DNA of 64,000 nucleotides from Rhynchospora pubera (lineage: Eukaryota > Streptophyta > Magnoliopsida > Poales > Cyperaceae). Positions 21,626 through 34,974 of the stretch are shown here, one piece after another. Within the stretch, counting starts at the first letter, position 1. The number at the start of each line of letters is the position of its first letter. The notes under the pieces are model-generated. The model was not told the origin of the DNA. It was given only the letters and a program-made list of their open reading frames with translations, and ran no database searches. Where the stretch lies: assembly GCA_028095005.1 (NCBI GenBank), contig CM051462.1, positions 123,308,752-123,372,751 on the forward strand. The letters are read 5' to 3'. The translations under genes were made by a program, and so were the position numbers.

Positions 21626-24600
21626 TCAACGTACCGCCCACAGTTGTTTTTTATGAATTTTCTGTAACTATTTCGTGTGCTTTATTTTATGATGGATCAA
21701 CTACAAATTCCAATTTAATATACAACACAAAGTGGCACACATAATCAAGACGAAAAACAACCCCTTGTGAATATTTTCTGGATCTTCTGTGGCGCTATTT
21801 GTATATTCTACAATGTGGCCAACTATAAACTATGTTTGTCTATTGTTATTTATACAAAAAATCAATGAAAAAAGCAACGAATGAGCAGCATGTTATTTGC
21901 CTTTTAGTAACAAAATAAATATTATTTGCCCTTTTTCAAGTAGCCCTTTAAACTTATTAGTATTTTATCTTGATCCCTCCATCTTTTATTACATAATTAA
22001 CAATTTTCAGAAATTTTAGTTATGTATCTTGATTGTTTAAAAGTTTTTTTTTCAATTTTTTTTCTTCAAATTTCATAGATATTCTCAGAAAATTTCAAAG
22101 GATCCACTAATATATTTTTTCCCCTACTTGAGATTTTAATATTCTTTTATCAATATTTTAATTTAATGTTATTTTCTTACGTTTTAGAACACATAACTTT
22201 TTAATACAATTTTGTTTAAAATTTTTCAATATGTCTATAGTTATTAATTTAATTGCCATAAATAGAAAGAAACAAATGACAATTATGATAGATTCTCCAT
22301 TTTGGATGTTTAAATATTTATAGGCATTTTTTTTTGTTTAGTCATTTACAGCTTTCTTTAAATTTAGTTTGTGTGCGCCGTTTATTAATATCATTTATAT
22401 AATTGGATCTGCACTCTTTTTTTATGTATAAAGAAAAGATCGTGGCATGTTACTGATTTTATATATAATATTGGATTTCTAAATTTTTGTGTGAAATTTT
22501 TTTAGATCGATGTCATTTTTGTTATTTTCAGACTGATAAAATTTCAAAAAGACATTTTTTTATAAAAAAAAATTAAAATGAAACTTTGATTCAGCATGAA
22601 GCCCGATACTATAGCTAGTCTATAAATACTCTAATTCTAGGGGTGTTTTCTACAGTAACATTGATGATGTCATCATCATGTTTTCAAATATCATCATCTC
22701 CATTTCCCTAAAATTGGAGCCTCCAATTTTAAAATTTCAGATCAAATATAGTTGTATTTTTAAATTGTTATGGTATCTGTAAAAAATCATTTGGTGATAA
22801 AAATTTATATGAAAGCTCACAAAAATATGTTGAATTTAGTTATATAATTTTTTTTAACTATAGAATTAGAAATTATTTTAAATAATTTTCTTAATCTCAT
22901 AAAAAAATTCTATTATATTTTGGTTTTTTTATTGTTTCAAGGATTTGGAAAAATCATTAGGCTATGAAAATTTATGTGCTTACTCAAAGATGTATGAAGA
23001 ATTTATTGACATAAAATTTTATAATTATATACTTATAAATATTTTAAATAATTTTTCAATCTCAAAAAATTCAATCCCCATAATTTCATAAATTTCAATA
23101 GGTTTTTAATTATTTGAAAGAATATATGACTTTATTTATGCTTAAATTTTTATATAAAAGTATTTCAAATTATGAAAAATTTATTCATTTCATAGAACTA
23201 TTTTTAATATAATCATACAATTTTTTGCAATATAAAATATACGGTACGTTTAAATTTTTTTTTAGATTAATTAATAATTCAATTGGCCGTAAAAAATTTA
23301 TATCTTTCATCACAAAAATATAAAATTTAATAATTATAAAGTTCTAAATATTTTTTAAAATTTTTAAATATTATTACTAAATTATATTATTTCATAAAAT
23401 ATAATTCTACTTTTAATTGTTTCCAAACATTTTCAAAATATGTTGATGTATAAGATTTCTGTCCATCGTAAAAAAATTTATACAAAAAATCTAATGATAT
23501 GAACCATTTAGATTTTATACTTTTGCAATATTTTATATAATTTTTTTATTTCTGTAAATTTTCATAATAGTATTTTAAATGTTGAATTGCTTACATATAT
23601 TTCTAGATTGATTTTTTTTATTAAATTTTACATGTATGCATGCAAAATTATGTTGATCCAATGATATTGAATTTTTTTATATTTTTAGCAATTTCATCTT
23701 TTTTAAATTTTACAATTTCTATAGAACTGCATAACTTTTAAAAATATTTTTCAATTTTTAAAATTAATAGTAAATATGAGAAATCCATTGTTGTTATTGT
23801 AAATATGAGAAATAGTACGTATATCAAGTAAATAACTTTTTATAACCCGCATAATATACGTACTGAAAAAAAGAGAGATGTTTAGCCCACATCATTACTG
23901 CTGCTATGCATGTGCGTTACTTTTTTTTTCATTTTACTTTGATATATTATCATTATGGTCCCTTATATCCTGAAAATTATGATTACATTTGAACAATAGC
24001 CCCTCATTTATAGCATATATTTACTCAAAATGATCTATATTTTAATTCATTAAAATTTTTCTTATGCATTAACAAATATACTATTAACATACTTTTCCAT
24101 AATATCATACCAATATCATATTTGTAGAATTATAATTGGTCAAAAATATTTTTACAGTACTGATGAATTCTCAAAAAAATTATTGTAAATTATTTATAAA
24201 ATTTTTTATAGACTTTAAAAAATAATTTAAATATTTTTGCAAACTTCATAATATATAACTGTATAATTTAAAACATATATTAAGTTTATAATTAGTGGTC
24301 TCAAGATATATTTCTACATAAAATTTTGTGCACATAATAAAAAAAAAAACTAATCACATAGAATTTTTTTATATTGGACTTTTAAAATGTTATTCTTGAT
24401 GTCATATTAAAAAAATGATATTTTACGTATTTAGTTGTTTGAAGTTCTTAAATTTATTTTTCATCAAATAGAGAATTAAATGTTATCAAAATTATTGTTG
24501 TTATGCATTTGAAATATATATACTGCTTAAATGTTTTAGAAAATCCACAAAATTGTGTTTTATCTTTTGATGTTTTTTTAGGAATTTCTTACATTTATTT

Positions 24601-24712
24601 TTGCATGAAATTTTATATGGATGCTCAGATACTATTTTAGAATGATAAATCTAATTTAACAAACTAATTCAAAATTCATTAAAAACTTCTACGAAATAAA
24701 ATTTTACATGTT
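21626..24712. other. Very AT-rich gene-free DNA
   Basis: There are no coding frames of note. Loosely repeating phrases such as AAATTTTATA, GAAAATTT and CATAAAATT suggest old, decayed repeats. It continues after the solo LTR at 26345, so it is one older block that the LTR interrupted. Confidence 0.6.
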
Positions 24713-26344
24713 TGATCGAATGGGAAAATCAAGTCTCAAAATAAAAACCACGTGTCTATCGATCTAATCGTTTGTAGAACAGCTTGAGGGTCGAATCCAT
24801 AGGGACGGTGTTGGAATATCGGTCTTTTATTTTACTAAACTAGTTAGACAATTCAACTCTTATGTGAATTAAGGGTTGCAGGTGGGTCTAAATCCTAAGT
24901 CTAGTTTCAAGGTCAAAACAAGAATTAATGAGAGAGATTCAACAAGTCACGTAATTCTAGGGTTTCTGGTTGCTAACACTTCTTCTTAGTTCCAGTTCCA
25001 GCGGCCCGCTGACTCTCGTAACGGCCCGCTATAAGAACTTAGGTCGCTAATCTATTGGACTGGTCGCTGGCTACTTAGCGGGCATAGACAACCTCGCTGG
25101 TTCACTCAGCGGCCCGCTAGGATTAGCGAGTGAATGCAAATTGACTTAATTCAGTTGATATTTGTGTAGGGATAATGACTTAATTAAGGTCCTAGATCAA
25201 ACTCTCGTTTTGGTCTGGTTATCAATTAATTAACCCAATTTCCCTCGTATAGAACCTAGATTTCAACTATCGTTTCTTAGTCTAGTTTCTAAATGTTTAT
25301 ACCTTTCTAACCTATGAAATCCTTGAGTTTTCACTCTTGGAAAGGACTTAACTCTCGTTAATTAGCCATGTTTAACCTTTCAGTTTACAACCTTCATGTT
25401 AATCACAATCTTGCCTAATAATCTAAGTTTGTTTGGACTTAACCATCTATTAATTAAGCGAGCTCTACTTAACGGGTGTAAACAAATCTACTTAGACAAT
25501 CATGGCATAATCAATTCAAGCAAGGTATAAAACACAAAGATATCAAATAAACCAAATAAACATGCAATCAACAACTAAGAATTTGAGTTTACAACCATAG
25601 CCCTAGAACAAACAATCAACAACTAAGAGACATCATACAAACACAAGAGAAAATGAGGATAAGGAAAGATTACAACCAATTGCTCTTGCTTCCCTCTTGC
25701 GTGTCGAAATTTCCTATCAAACACGTCTCTTTCTGTCGTAATCAACCTGCTTGGCGCTGCCACGATCTGGACTTGAGACCTAACTCTCAAATAACTCAAT
25801 ATCTAACCCTAACTTGACCTTGGATTTGGTCTCCCCCTCTTGTTCTCCCCCTTGTTCTCTCATCAAACTGTCTTTTATAAGCATTGGGAAGGTGTAGAAA
25901 CGCTGGAAATAACTGAAGACGTGCTCTGGATGCACCTGAGTCGGTAGAAACTGTCGTCCAAATATAGAATTGCTAAATCGGGTGATTCTGATAAATCTGG
26001 CAGTTCCAGGTCTGCGGGCCGCTGGGACTTTCAGCGGGTCGCAGGAAAATGTCAGCACTGCGTCCTATCAGTATTTTGGGCATATCTCCTTCATCCGAAC
26101 TCCGTTTGAGGTGATTCAAGATCTGTTGGAAAGGTTAGAAGGAGCTCTTCAACTTTATGGACTCATCCAAGTCATTTATTGTCCAGAATCTGTCATAAAA
26201 TTAGAAACTATGGTAGTAACTCATTCTTGACACAAAACTCTAATTAAACTAACCTAAACTCATCTAAACCATGTAAACTCAAGGCAATTGATTTAGTTTG
26301 AAGACAAAATCGTACCTGAGTATGCATATAAAATCCACTCATCA
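24713..26344 (-). mobile_element. Athila-related solo LTR (1632 bp)
   Basis: It runs from TGATCGAATGGG to CCACTCATCA and is flanked by an exact 5-bp duplication ATGTT (24708-24712 and 26345-26349). Near its left end it shares AGGGTCGAATC...GGGAC with the LTRs of the full-length element (for example 33354-33371). This shows relatedness and a minus-strand orientation. It carries its own GC-rich dyads: CAGCGGCCCGCTG-type words at 25000, 25020 and 25108, and a pair at 26014 and 26034. There is no internal region, so it is a solo LTR. Confidence 0.88.
24999..25121. repeat. Dyad word cluster, AGCGG-C-CCGCT type
   Basis: AGCGGCCCGCT at 25000, AACGGCCCGCT at 25020 and AGCGGCCCGCT at 25109 lie among half-sites (GGTCGCT, AGCGGGC). 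The first two starts are 20 bp apart. A second pair, GCGGGCC at 26014 and GCGGGTC at 26034, is also 20 bp apart. Confidence 0.75.
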
Positions 26345-29300
26345 ATGTTTAACGAACTCATTCAGGATTTAAGTCTTTTATTTAATTGTTTACAATATTT
26401 TCAAATCATTTTTGCATAAATTTTTTTGGATGTTCTTAAAAATTTCTAAAAAAATTAGTGAAATACTTTTGCTAGTTATAAATAAACTCAGTCAACATTT
26501 AAACAGTTGTCCTGAGGATCTAGACAGTCGCTATCTAGCTTGTCTTAAAAAAAATTAAATAGTTGATTTATTATTCTGTGTAAATTTTCTAGTTCTTTGT
26601 ATTCGTCTCTTATAATATCAAGCTCGCATAAAATGAAAGAATCACGTTCCTTCTCTTAAACAAATTTTAGTGTGTATAATTTCGTAGTACTCAATTTTGT
26701 ATCAGTAAATCTTAAAACATTGTCAAATTATTCCGTGGTGCCATCTTATGAAAAACAACAAGTCTACTTTTTAGTTTCATGATTTAAAATTTGGAGGATA
26801 ATAGCAACTTGAAGCTCCAAAAATTTACGACACTAACTAAAGTTATTTCGAGAATTTGTTTTTGGTCTAGTGACAAAGAGCAATACATCTTGAATAAAAA
26901 TATTGCAAGTTCAAAATCCTGATGCGTATTATAATAAAACATAGATAACAATATATGTATTTGGGCATAAAAAATAATGGATTATGGGTAGAGCATAACT
27001 TATAAACGAATGAATCGTCAAAACGAAATAATTTGATAAAAAAAAAAAATGCATGCGGCTGAGAGTATGTATAATAAAATTTCAAATAGTTATGCACTTC
27101 CTCTGTCGCGAATAAAATAATTTAAGAATATATAATAAAGTGATAATACGTTATCCATGAAGGACCAAAAAATAGATAAAATCAATGATCAAATTTACTT
27201 TCTGTAGCCCAATTAAATTAGCAGTGACATCCCCTTGGAAAGGCTGACGTGCATTGTGGGGTTTGAATTTTGTTTGCAATTAGATTAGTACTTCTCCTCT
27301 GTTAGCTTGGTCCCGACATTTGTAGAATGATAGCCTAAAGCCCCAAACGGCCAAACCAGACTACCTAATTTGAAGTTCCACATAAAAAATTATAAGTTTT
27401 ATTTATTTCTAGACATAAAGGGTGTTTGGATCAAGTGGAAATTTGGAAAATTTTCTATTCCTAAGCGATCCAAACGGCCCTAGATTATTTCCAATACTTT
27501 ATGCCTAGGAATAGAAAATTACTCCTATTCCTAAGCGATCCAAACGGCCCCTAGATTATTTCTTTGACTTTGCTAAAAAAAATTAAAAAACGAATTAAAA
27601 TTTTAAATAAAATAAAATTTATGCATATTATAGAAATATAGTAAATTTTTTTAACGTAAATAATTATCGTTCTAAAAATGATAAAAACTTGTATTATAAA
27701 ATATATCCGATGTACACGAAAAGAGAAACACAAACGAAGTTGTATTACCTTATATTTGAAGATTTCTTCATACCTTAGGCATATCCAACACATTTAAGTT
27801 AATTTTTTAAAAAATGTTATATGATTTTTTTAGACTGAAAAATGTTATATGAATAATATAACAGGACTAATATATTAGAAAGACGTAACTCTCTTTTGTT
27901 GCGGCGTAATTCAAGTAAATATACAGATCTTTTTTTTTACTTGCATAACTTCAAAAAATCTGATGTGCAACTTTATTCTTATGAACATCATCAAGTATAA
28001 ACAACCTTTTACCAGGGTAGAATTGTAGAAAGAAACAGAGATCATAGCCAGTAGCCACCACATATAATTGCTGGATATAGAGAACTTCAGATAGAAGTTC
28101 AAAAGAACTTTTTATGGAAAACATCTTTGTCGCGTGTAAAAAATGATTATTCTAAAATAAAGTACCTTATCAATTTATCATATATAGAGCAATATCATTA
28201 AAAAAAATTATAAGCCCCCTTTTTTTTTGGGTAAAAAGCCCGGATGTTTTGTCCTTTTCAAGCAGGGGATGGCCACATGTCCAACCCTACCCCCACTCGT
28301 CCACCTTATTTAGTTTCAATAAATGGAGATATCACCAAACAGTTTTTTCACCAAATTCAAACCAATATGCACATATGGCACGCACATTGCAGAATTTGTT
28401 TCCAAAAGCTCCTTGAAATGGAAAATATGAAATGGAAGTTTCTGTCACCAAACAAAATTCTCAGAAAAAATTCCCAGAATTGGGAGTTGATAGCAAAACC
28501 ACTGTTTTTCGGTTGCATCACCGAAAGTTCAAAGTTTAAAGTACTGCATTTGAATTCCTGTTGTTGAATATACTGGATTTATGTCGGGCATTTCATGCAA
28601 AAAACTGAGAAGTCGGAATCAGGGAAAAAGAAATTTATTTTTGCCAATTCTGAAAATTTAAATGTTTGACAATGATATTTTTGTTCTTAAAAGTAAAATT
28701 TATTCTATTTTAAATAGGCGTTCCCAAACCATGCTAAATTCATAAAATTAATTAGTTGAATTCATATATAGCATAGCTTGAATACATAAATATTTGGAAA
28801 CATGCATTCATAATGAATTGTGTGCATCCGCTTACAGTTCAATTTGAACTCATATTCGTACGTAATTTCATTTTAATACACAAAAATATTTTATTGTGTT
28901 TTTAAATGAATGAAGACATGAATTTAGTTTTACTTGCTAATGCGCGTGCTTTGGTAATATAGATACGAGTTATTGTTAGAAATTCAAAATTCGAGATAGA
29001 AAAAAAAAATAAGTAAATCGAAAGGCAGAGAAGCTTCATAAGAGACGAAACAATTTAACTGTATTTAGTATTGGAGAATATAAAAGACAACATTTAGTCT
29101 ATTGATTAAGAACAATACTCTTCAACTCCAAAAGAACTCATCACTTTGGAGATTATAAAATTGGGAGCAGAATAAAAATATTCTTTTGGGAAAATATTAC
29201 GCGAGAGGCGGATAAAGTTGCACAACAGTTTGCAATTTGCTCAGATTAACAACATCAATGTCATTGTTTAAGAATTTGGAAATTTAGATGAGATCAAAAG

Positions 29301-29619
29301 AAAGTGAATGATGAATAATGAACGTTACATTATTACTTAACTGATTAATCAATGCAGTTGTTGTACGTTAATTGTCAGATCAGCACTAGAAAATTATAGA
29401 CGGAAATTTTATCCATCTACCTCGTCTAGCGACAAACAAAATCGAACGGAAACTAAATTGACAGATAGAGTAAACTAATGAATAAATTAATAATGATGCA
29501 GCTTTTAATATTTCATATCGGTGCCATGCATCTTCATGTGCATTTACAACCTTTTCACGGCACCCTAAATTTGGGATGATTATTATTATTATTTTGTAAA
29601 AAAATCACAGCTTCTCTTA
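26345..29619. other. AT-rich intergenic DNA with MITE pieces
   Basis: No gene is supported. It contains a tRNA-like SINE remnant near 26870-26925 and the MITE fragments at 27416-27552. A frame at 28244-28567 has no recognisable domain. Confidence 0.45.
27416..27552. mobile_element. MITE fragments, CCAAACGGCCC family, rearranged
   Basis: The end sequence CTATTCCTAAGCGATCCAAACGGCCCTAGATTATTT occurs twice (about 27457 and 27526, given here in parts: CTAAGCGATCC, AAACGGCCC), so the copy has a duplicated terminus and lost part of its body. Confidence 0.55.
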
Positions 29620-29807
29620 GGCTCCGTTTGGATGGTTTCTTTCCGAAATAAGGAATAAGGAATAACCACTTTTTACTAATAAATTTATTTCTAACCATCC
29701 AAACTCTTCACAAAAGTTACACACTTCCCAATAAATTTATCCCTTTCCAATAAATTTCTTCCCTTCTTCCTTCTTTCTACCTTATTCTCAACGCATCCAA
29801 ACCGAGA
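29620..29807. mobile_element. MITE, CTCCGTTTGGATG family
   Basis: Begins GGCTCCGTTTGGATGG and ends CGCATCCAAACCGAGAC, with internal GAATAAGG and ACTCTTCACAAAAGTTAC. Confidence 0.7.
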
Positions 29808-30317
29808 CTTATGTTCTCTCGGAAAGCAAAATGACATTCTTTAGGTAGTTACTAGGTTGCTTTCACTCTTCTAATAAACTACCAACAATGTTCTTTTCTT
29901 GGCAAACAATGAGGGAAAAATACGGACACGTATCACGAGAGCATTAAAAGATTGCCACTTTAAGCTTAGCTCTAACGAGTTAATTAATCCGGACGCTTTA
30001 ACAATACCCTTTTACAAATGGCAAGCTCATTAGTCATTACTTGTGCTCTTGTTTTTGTCTCTTCTACAAAAGATGATGGATTGGTTTCTAAGGAACAACC
30101 TTACATTTTGGCATGTACATGAAGATATTGTCAAGGTATCTACTAGAGACACAGAGATACGCCTCCAGCTATAGCTAATTTGCCACTTTCAACTTGTTTC
30201 TTGTAAGAATTAATGATGCGTACTAAAAGATTTCAGAGATTAAATGTCACGTCCGGTACCTGACGGGTCGCGAGACGCGAACTGAAAACGGTATCTTCTG
30301 CATTCATTTTACGGTCC

Positions 30318-30545
30318 GTCTATGTTACTCGGGTGTAGATGCGGGTATCATATCGGATACGATGCAGGTGCAGGGATACATCATTTTTCAAAAAACTAGA
30401 ATACGGCTGTATATATAAAATAATAAAAATAATATATTTTGTAATTAAAAAACTAATTTATATATTTCATAAATATATTGATATTAATATTATATCATAT
30501 CTTTTAATTTATGTTGAGAAATTTAACAATTAATAAAACTATGAA
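30318..30545. mobile_element. Partial copy of a CTATGTTAC-type hAT MITE
   Basis: GTCTATGTTACTCGGG and the following AT-rich body match the left part of the complete element at 30918-31475. No right end is present. Confidence 0.55.
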
Positions 30546-30579
30546 AATGAAAAGAACAAAAAAAAACAAAAAAAAAACA

Positions 30580-30669
30580 AAACGAAGCGAAATTAAGTTG
30601 TAGTATAAACTTGAAGAAGCTCAGCATGATCACAACAATTAGGAACTACAACTTAATTTCGCTTCGTTT
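30580..30669. repeat. Perfect 25-bp inverted repeat with 40-nt loop
   Basis: Arm 30580-30604 (AAACGAAGCGAAATTAAG...) is the exact reverse complement of 30645-30669. Any transcript would form a hairpin of about 90 nt. No known miRNA was recognised. Confidence 0.8.
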
Positions 30670-30917
30670 ATACTACAAAGGTCGGTTTTAATTGTGCCAC
30701 GTGGATAAAGGTCGAGACAGGTGTAACATTTTCAAGCAACTAAGGTAAATAGCGGTCTGTGGAGGTCAAGGTAAATGATTCATTTGTTTTATTTTTTTTC
30801 CTCCATTTGGTCAACACAGGTCAAAAGGTTTGACCGGTCAATTCTGGTCAAAGTGGTCAACATGAGTCGAAATTGGTCAAACTTAGTCAAAGAGTTCAAA
30901 ATCGAGTCAACTGTAAT

Positions 30918-31475
30918 CTATGTTACTTGACTGCGGGCGCGGGAATATGTAATTTTTCAAAAAATTCGGATACGACTCTATATATAAAATAATAAAAATA
31001 ATATATTTTTAATTAAAAAACTAATTATATATTTCATTAATATGATTTTATTAAAGTTATAGTTAATTAACTATATATATATATATATATGTTATTAACA
31101 CACAAGATTGTTTTTTTTGTTTTAAAGCATGCGGGGCAAATTGCTAATTAAATAAATAAATATTTGATTTGCTTTAGAGAAGGTCATCACAGTATCACAC
31201 TGCCACATTTTTAGTTCTCATTTTTTAATTGTTTTACCATCCACAGCCCAGCCCAATAAGGCATGAGCATTCTGTCCGATTTTAGGTTGACAAGTTAGTC
31301 CAACAAGGAGTTTTCATCTTATATATAGATACTATATAAATGTTGAGTAACCATAAGGTATTGATGAGATGGACGAGATGCACATGGGCGCGTGGTAGAC
31401 TGGTAGTCGGTGTTCTTTCAGTGCTGGATCACTTTTAACATATATATTCATTAGTACCGTATCTGTGTAACATAG
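30918..31475. mobile_element. hAT-type MITE (558 bp) with 8-bp duplication
   Basis: It starts CTATGTTACTTGACTGCG and ends TGTGTAACATAG. An exact 8-bp duplication ACTGTAAT lies at 30910-30917 and 31476-31483. There is no transposase; the interior is AT-rich. Confidence 0.88.
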
Positions 31476-31483
31476 ACTGTAAT

Positions 31484-32337
31484 AAAAGCTGGTCAAAGAG
31501 GTGATTAAATATTCTTATCTGCTAGTTTGGTATTGGTCACTTGGAATTGGTAGTTACTTTGTTGCTGTACATATTTTGCACTTTTGCTGACTTTGTTGAA
31601 ATTTGATTGGAATCTATGTCGTCTCTATGACTACGAAGATCCCCTTTTGTTGATTATGAGAATTTCTTCAGAGGGTTGTAAGTAGCTAAAAGTAGAATTC
31701 ATAAAATGAAATTCTATAGATCAAATTAAGAAGATTATATACTTAAGTAAAATTTAAGTGCAAGGAAGTATCAATTATGGATAATTTAAAGTTTACAACG
31801 ATCGACTTACATTTATTTTTTTTAATAAATAATGTTTCTCAGCGTAATATTCTTTGAACTATCCACCTTCACTTCTCCAAACATGTTTCACCGTGTAATA
31901 CCGTCATCGAATAAGGGTTCAACCATAATAACGAAGAAAAATGAAGCATGAAAGAAAAACTTATTTTTCTTTTGATTTTACGGTTAAGTATCAAAATGAA
32001 AAATACCCAGATAAAGTATAAAACATGGTATCCAAATAAGTTGGTTAATGACACCACTACTGCTTCTCTTAAAATATGTTGAGAATGAGGATAAAGTAAA
32101 AGATTAAGCAAATACTCTTATTTCTTGTAAAAACGATATAATATAAGAATTCTTGTTCCCACAATTCGTACCACGACAAAATATCAAAGCGGGCTTGAAT
32201 CCCACTGTTGCTGGCCTGCTGGGAAGTGGGAAGGGTATATATATAATAAATGTAACTGCCCTCAGAAAAGGAGCCCATGTTTAAACAAATAAATGGAAAT
32301 AGACACTTAAAAGTTTCAACCAAATTTACACAATATA
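31484..32337. other. Intergenic DNA
   Basis: AT-rich sequence without a supportable gene. Confidence 0.45.
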
Positions 32338-32803
32338 AGGGCCCGTTTGGTTGAGGAATAGAAAGAAAGAAAGAAAATTGCTTATTCTTCATTTATGTAG
32401 CCAAACACTAAGGGGGTGTTTGGTTACGGAATAACAAAGCAAAAAATTAATTTATTCCACTTTATGTAGTCAAACACATGTGGAATAAAGTTACATAAGA
32501 GGCATAAGTTATAACACCAAATTTGATGGTATAACTTATGAAAGTGGATCCCATGTGATAGGCGGGTTTCACATTGAAATATTCAACTCTTTTAGGTCTT
32601 AATTTCAATTAAATGTTTGTGTTTTAGTTAGATTTTAATGCAATTTAGGTTAGAAATATGCTACTGCTATTTGCCCTTGTTTAATTTTAGGTTCAATGAC
32701 GATTTGGTGCAAAATTGGGCCCTAGGCAGAGTTCAAACGGAGCAAGTCAAGATCCAAGCGAATGGAGCAAAAGAACAGGGTCAAACCAGACAAGGCCCCT
32801 GTT

Positions 32804-33079
32804 CTGTCGACCCCGCCAGGATCCTGGCGATCCTGCCTGAATCAAACCGACAGACCTAATTTGGAGATGATATTTCTGGCGGAGCGTGTTTTCTATTTTC
32901 GGAAGAACCAGACATGATCTCCATGCATGGGAACCGTCCTTGAAGCCTATTTAATCATGTCGAAGGGCACCAAGAGAGAAAAGAGTCAGATTTTGAAGCA
33001 AGATTCAAGAGGAGTTAGCAGAAATCGCGCCCAGCCTGTCTCCTGTCGACCCGCCAGGAAGCTGTCGACCCCGCCAGGA
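32804..33079. repeat. Dyad word pairs, CTGTCG/CTGGCG-NNN-CGCCAG type
   Basis: Pairs start at 32804 and 32824, and at 33043 and 33062, with near-palindromic CTGTCGACCCCGCCAG words. The part of this LTR beyond the insertion has CTGGCGACCCGCCAG at 47739. Arms are 6 bp around a 3-4 bp centre. Confidence 0.75.
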
Positions 33080-33275
33080 TTCAAGCTGAGAGCGTTTCTT
33101 TTAGTTCTTTGTTGTATTCTTTCTCTATTTTCTGTCTTTTTATGTTTAGTCTGTTGAAATCTGTTGTCTTTATGTTTAGTATGACTTGTAGTGAGTAGTT
33201 TAGTTTAGGGGTAATTGTAGGGAACCATGACTTGGTAGATTTATGAAGTTTAATTTAGTTTTCTAATCTTTCTAA

Positions 33276-33280
33276 GTTGC
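33276..33280. other. Target site duplication GTTGC, left copy
   Basis: Matches 47345-47349 on the other side of the full-length element, as expected for Ty3/gypsy integrase. Confidence 0.95.
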
Positions 33281-34958
33281 TGATCGGTGCTGAGGGTACT
33301 GGTCAAATTAATTCCTTAAAAACCGATACTAATTCGTTTGCAGTGTAGTTTAAGGGTCGAATCACGGGGACAGACTATTCCTTTCCTAAGTTTAAACAAT
33401 TCGTATTAATTTAAATTCTTTTGATTAAATAAACAATTCAAATTTCAAACAGATCCAAACTGAAGGTAAATTGCAGTTACAGAATTTAAAATTGTAATTC
33501 CCTAGAAAAAGACTTTATCCAATTGAAAGTTTAAACAATTAACGAATGATTAGGGGTTCAGGTTGTCTAACTTTTCCTGTCTGTCAAGGTTGGGACGGAC
33601 TGTTCCATCTCTGGAACGGGCCGTCCTAACCCTGTCAAATGGCTGGAACTGTCCGTTCTAGGCCAGGACGCCCCCTCTCGGGCGGTCCGTCCTGACCTTG
33701 GAACGGGCCGTTCCAATCATCCGATGTTTGTCTTGTCATCCTACTTAATTATTTGCTGGGTGTTTCTTCGTGAATTGGATCAAACCTAACCTACAGACTT
33801 GCGCTCTAACTCTCGTTCAGGTCAAGTTGTGGGGTACTGTTTGATAAACCCTAAAAACTCCTAAATTTCAACTCTCGTTTCTTGGTTTAGGTGTTTCTAA
33901 TTGATTTCTGGGTCTTGGTAAACTCTCAACCTTTCGGTTTGTTGAGTAAAACTTCTAATTACTTGGAGTTTGGTTAAATCCTTTCAGATATCGCCTACCT
34001 AATTGATCTAAGTGTTTGCTTGTTATTGCAGATAGACTTTGTTTTGACAATTAAACTAGGCCTTTGTTTAATGCAATAGCCAAATCTAACATTAACAATT
34101 TGCAACAAAAAGATAGAATTAAATTTCAGAAATCAAAACGCAACTTTAACTTAGCAACTAATCAGGTATTCAAACAAAACAAACAACTAAAAGAAAAGTT
34201 ATCGAACCATAGCCCCTAAACTAAACTACTCCATGCAAGAAAAAGCAGGTTTCATCATACAAAAACACAAAGAAAAAGAAAGAAAAACCAAGTTACAACA
34301 AGATGTGCTTGAAAATCGTCTATCTCCTAAGCTCTGTCCTGTTTGGGGCGGGCCGTCCTGATCCTGGGGCGGTGCGTCTCAGGCTGGTGGATGGCCGTCT
34401 CGACAGGGTGGTTGCCTTGCTCCTTTCTGGCTCTCCAAACTTAGCGAATTTCGACTCCCCCCGACTTCGAGCCAGGACAGAGCTTATATAGGCTTCTTGG
34501 GAAGTTCCAAAACGTGGCATTGTGGCTCAGAAAGGCGGTGGAAACTGAAGAAACCGCCTCACCAAATCAGGCGCTCTATTTTTGGCAATCTCGAAATAGC
34601 TCCTCTGGCCTGGTTGTGGACTGGGACGGCCTGGTCTGATCATGGGGCGGCCCGTCCCAGCATGGGTTGAATGCATCGTCTGGATTTCCTATGCCTGCGT
34701 CTGCACTGTGGTGGGACGACCCGTCCTATGATTGGGGCGGCCCGTTCCAGCTTGCTGGATCTGTGCAACTTAGTCGATTTTCTCCTTTTTTCGCGCCAAA
34801 GTGTGATGAACCTGTATAAAAAACTTGCCGGGCTACGGCTGAACTTTCCTACATCTAACATTAGCACAATTTAAAGGAAAATGAGTAAAAACACAAGTAA
34901 TTTGAACGAAATTTGGGGCTTATTCTGGCTGAAAATCAAGTACGGAAACCGTACATCA
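33281..34958 (-). repeat. 3' LTR of the Athila-like element
   Basis: TG...CA ends, 1678 bp. Comparing it by eye with the 5' LTR I found five differences, all transitions (33372, 33601, 33756, 34042, 34084), so identity is about 99.7 percent. The minus-strand TATATAAG at 34483-34490 is the likely TATA box. It contains about twelve 17-bp dyads at 33591-33715, 34344-34381 and 34622-34749. Confidence 0.95.
34483..34490 (-). promoter_or_regulatory. LTR TATA box (3' LTR copy)
   Basis: TATATAAG on the minus strand. The active counterpart in the 5' LTR is at 46869-46876. Confidence 0.6.
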
Positions 34959-34961
34959 AAA

Positions 34962-34974
34962 TCCCCCAAGCTTG
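34962..34974 (-). other. Polypurine tract next to the 3' LTR
   Basis: On the minus strand CAAGCTTGGGGGA lies 3 bases before the LTR start. Similar tracts recur at 36340-36356 and 39375-39387. Confidence 0.75.

Noticed and set aside
28244..28567. 107-codon plus-strand frame
   Set aside because: No domain, no splice context, and composition like the neighbouring noncoding DNA.
33591..34749. CRISPR-like regular repeats
   Set aside because: The repeats are short palindromic words in pairs with spacers of 3-5 bp, in a plant LTR, without unique spacers of 30 bp or cas genes.
34303..34867. Short frames in both strands of the LTRs
   Set aside because: They occur identically in both LTRs because the LTRs are copies, and they consist largely of translated dyad words.
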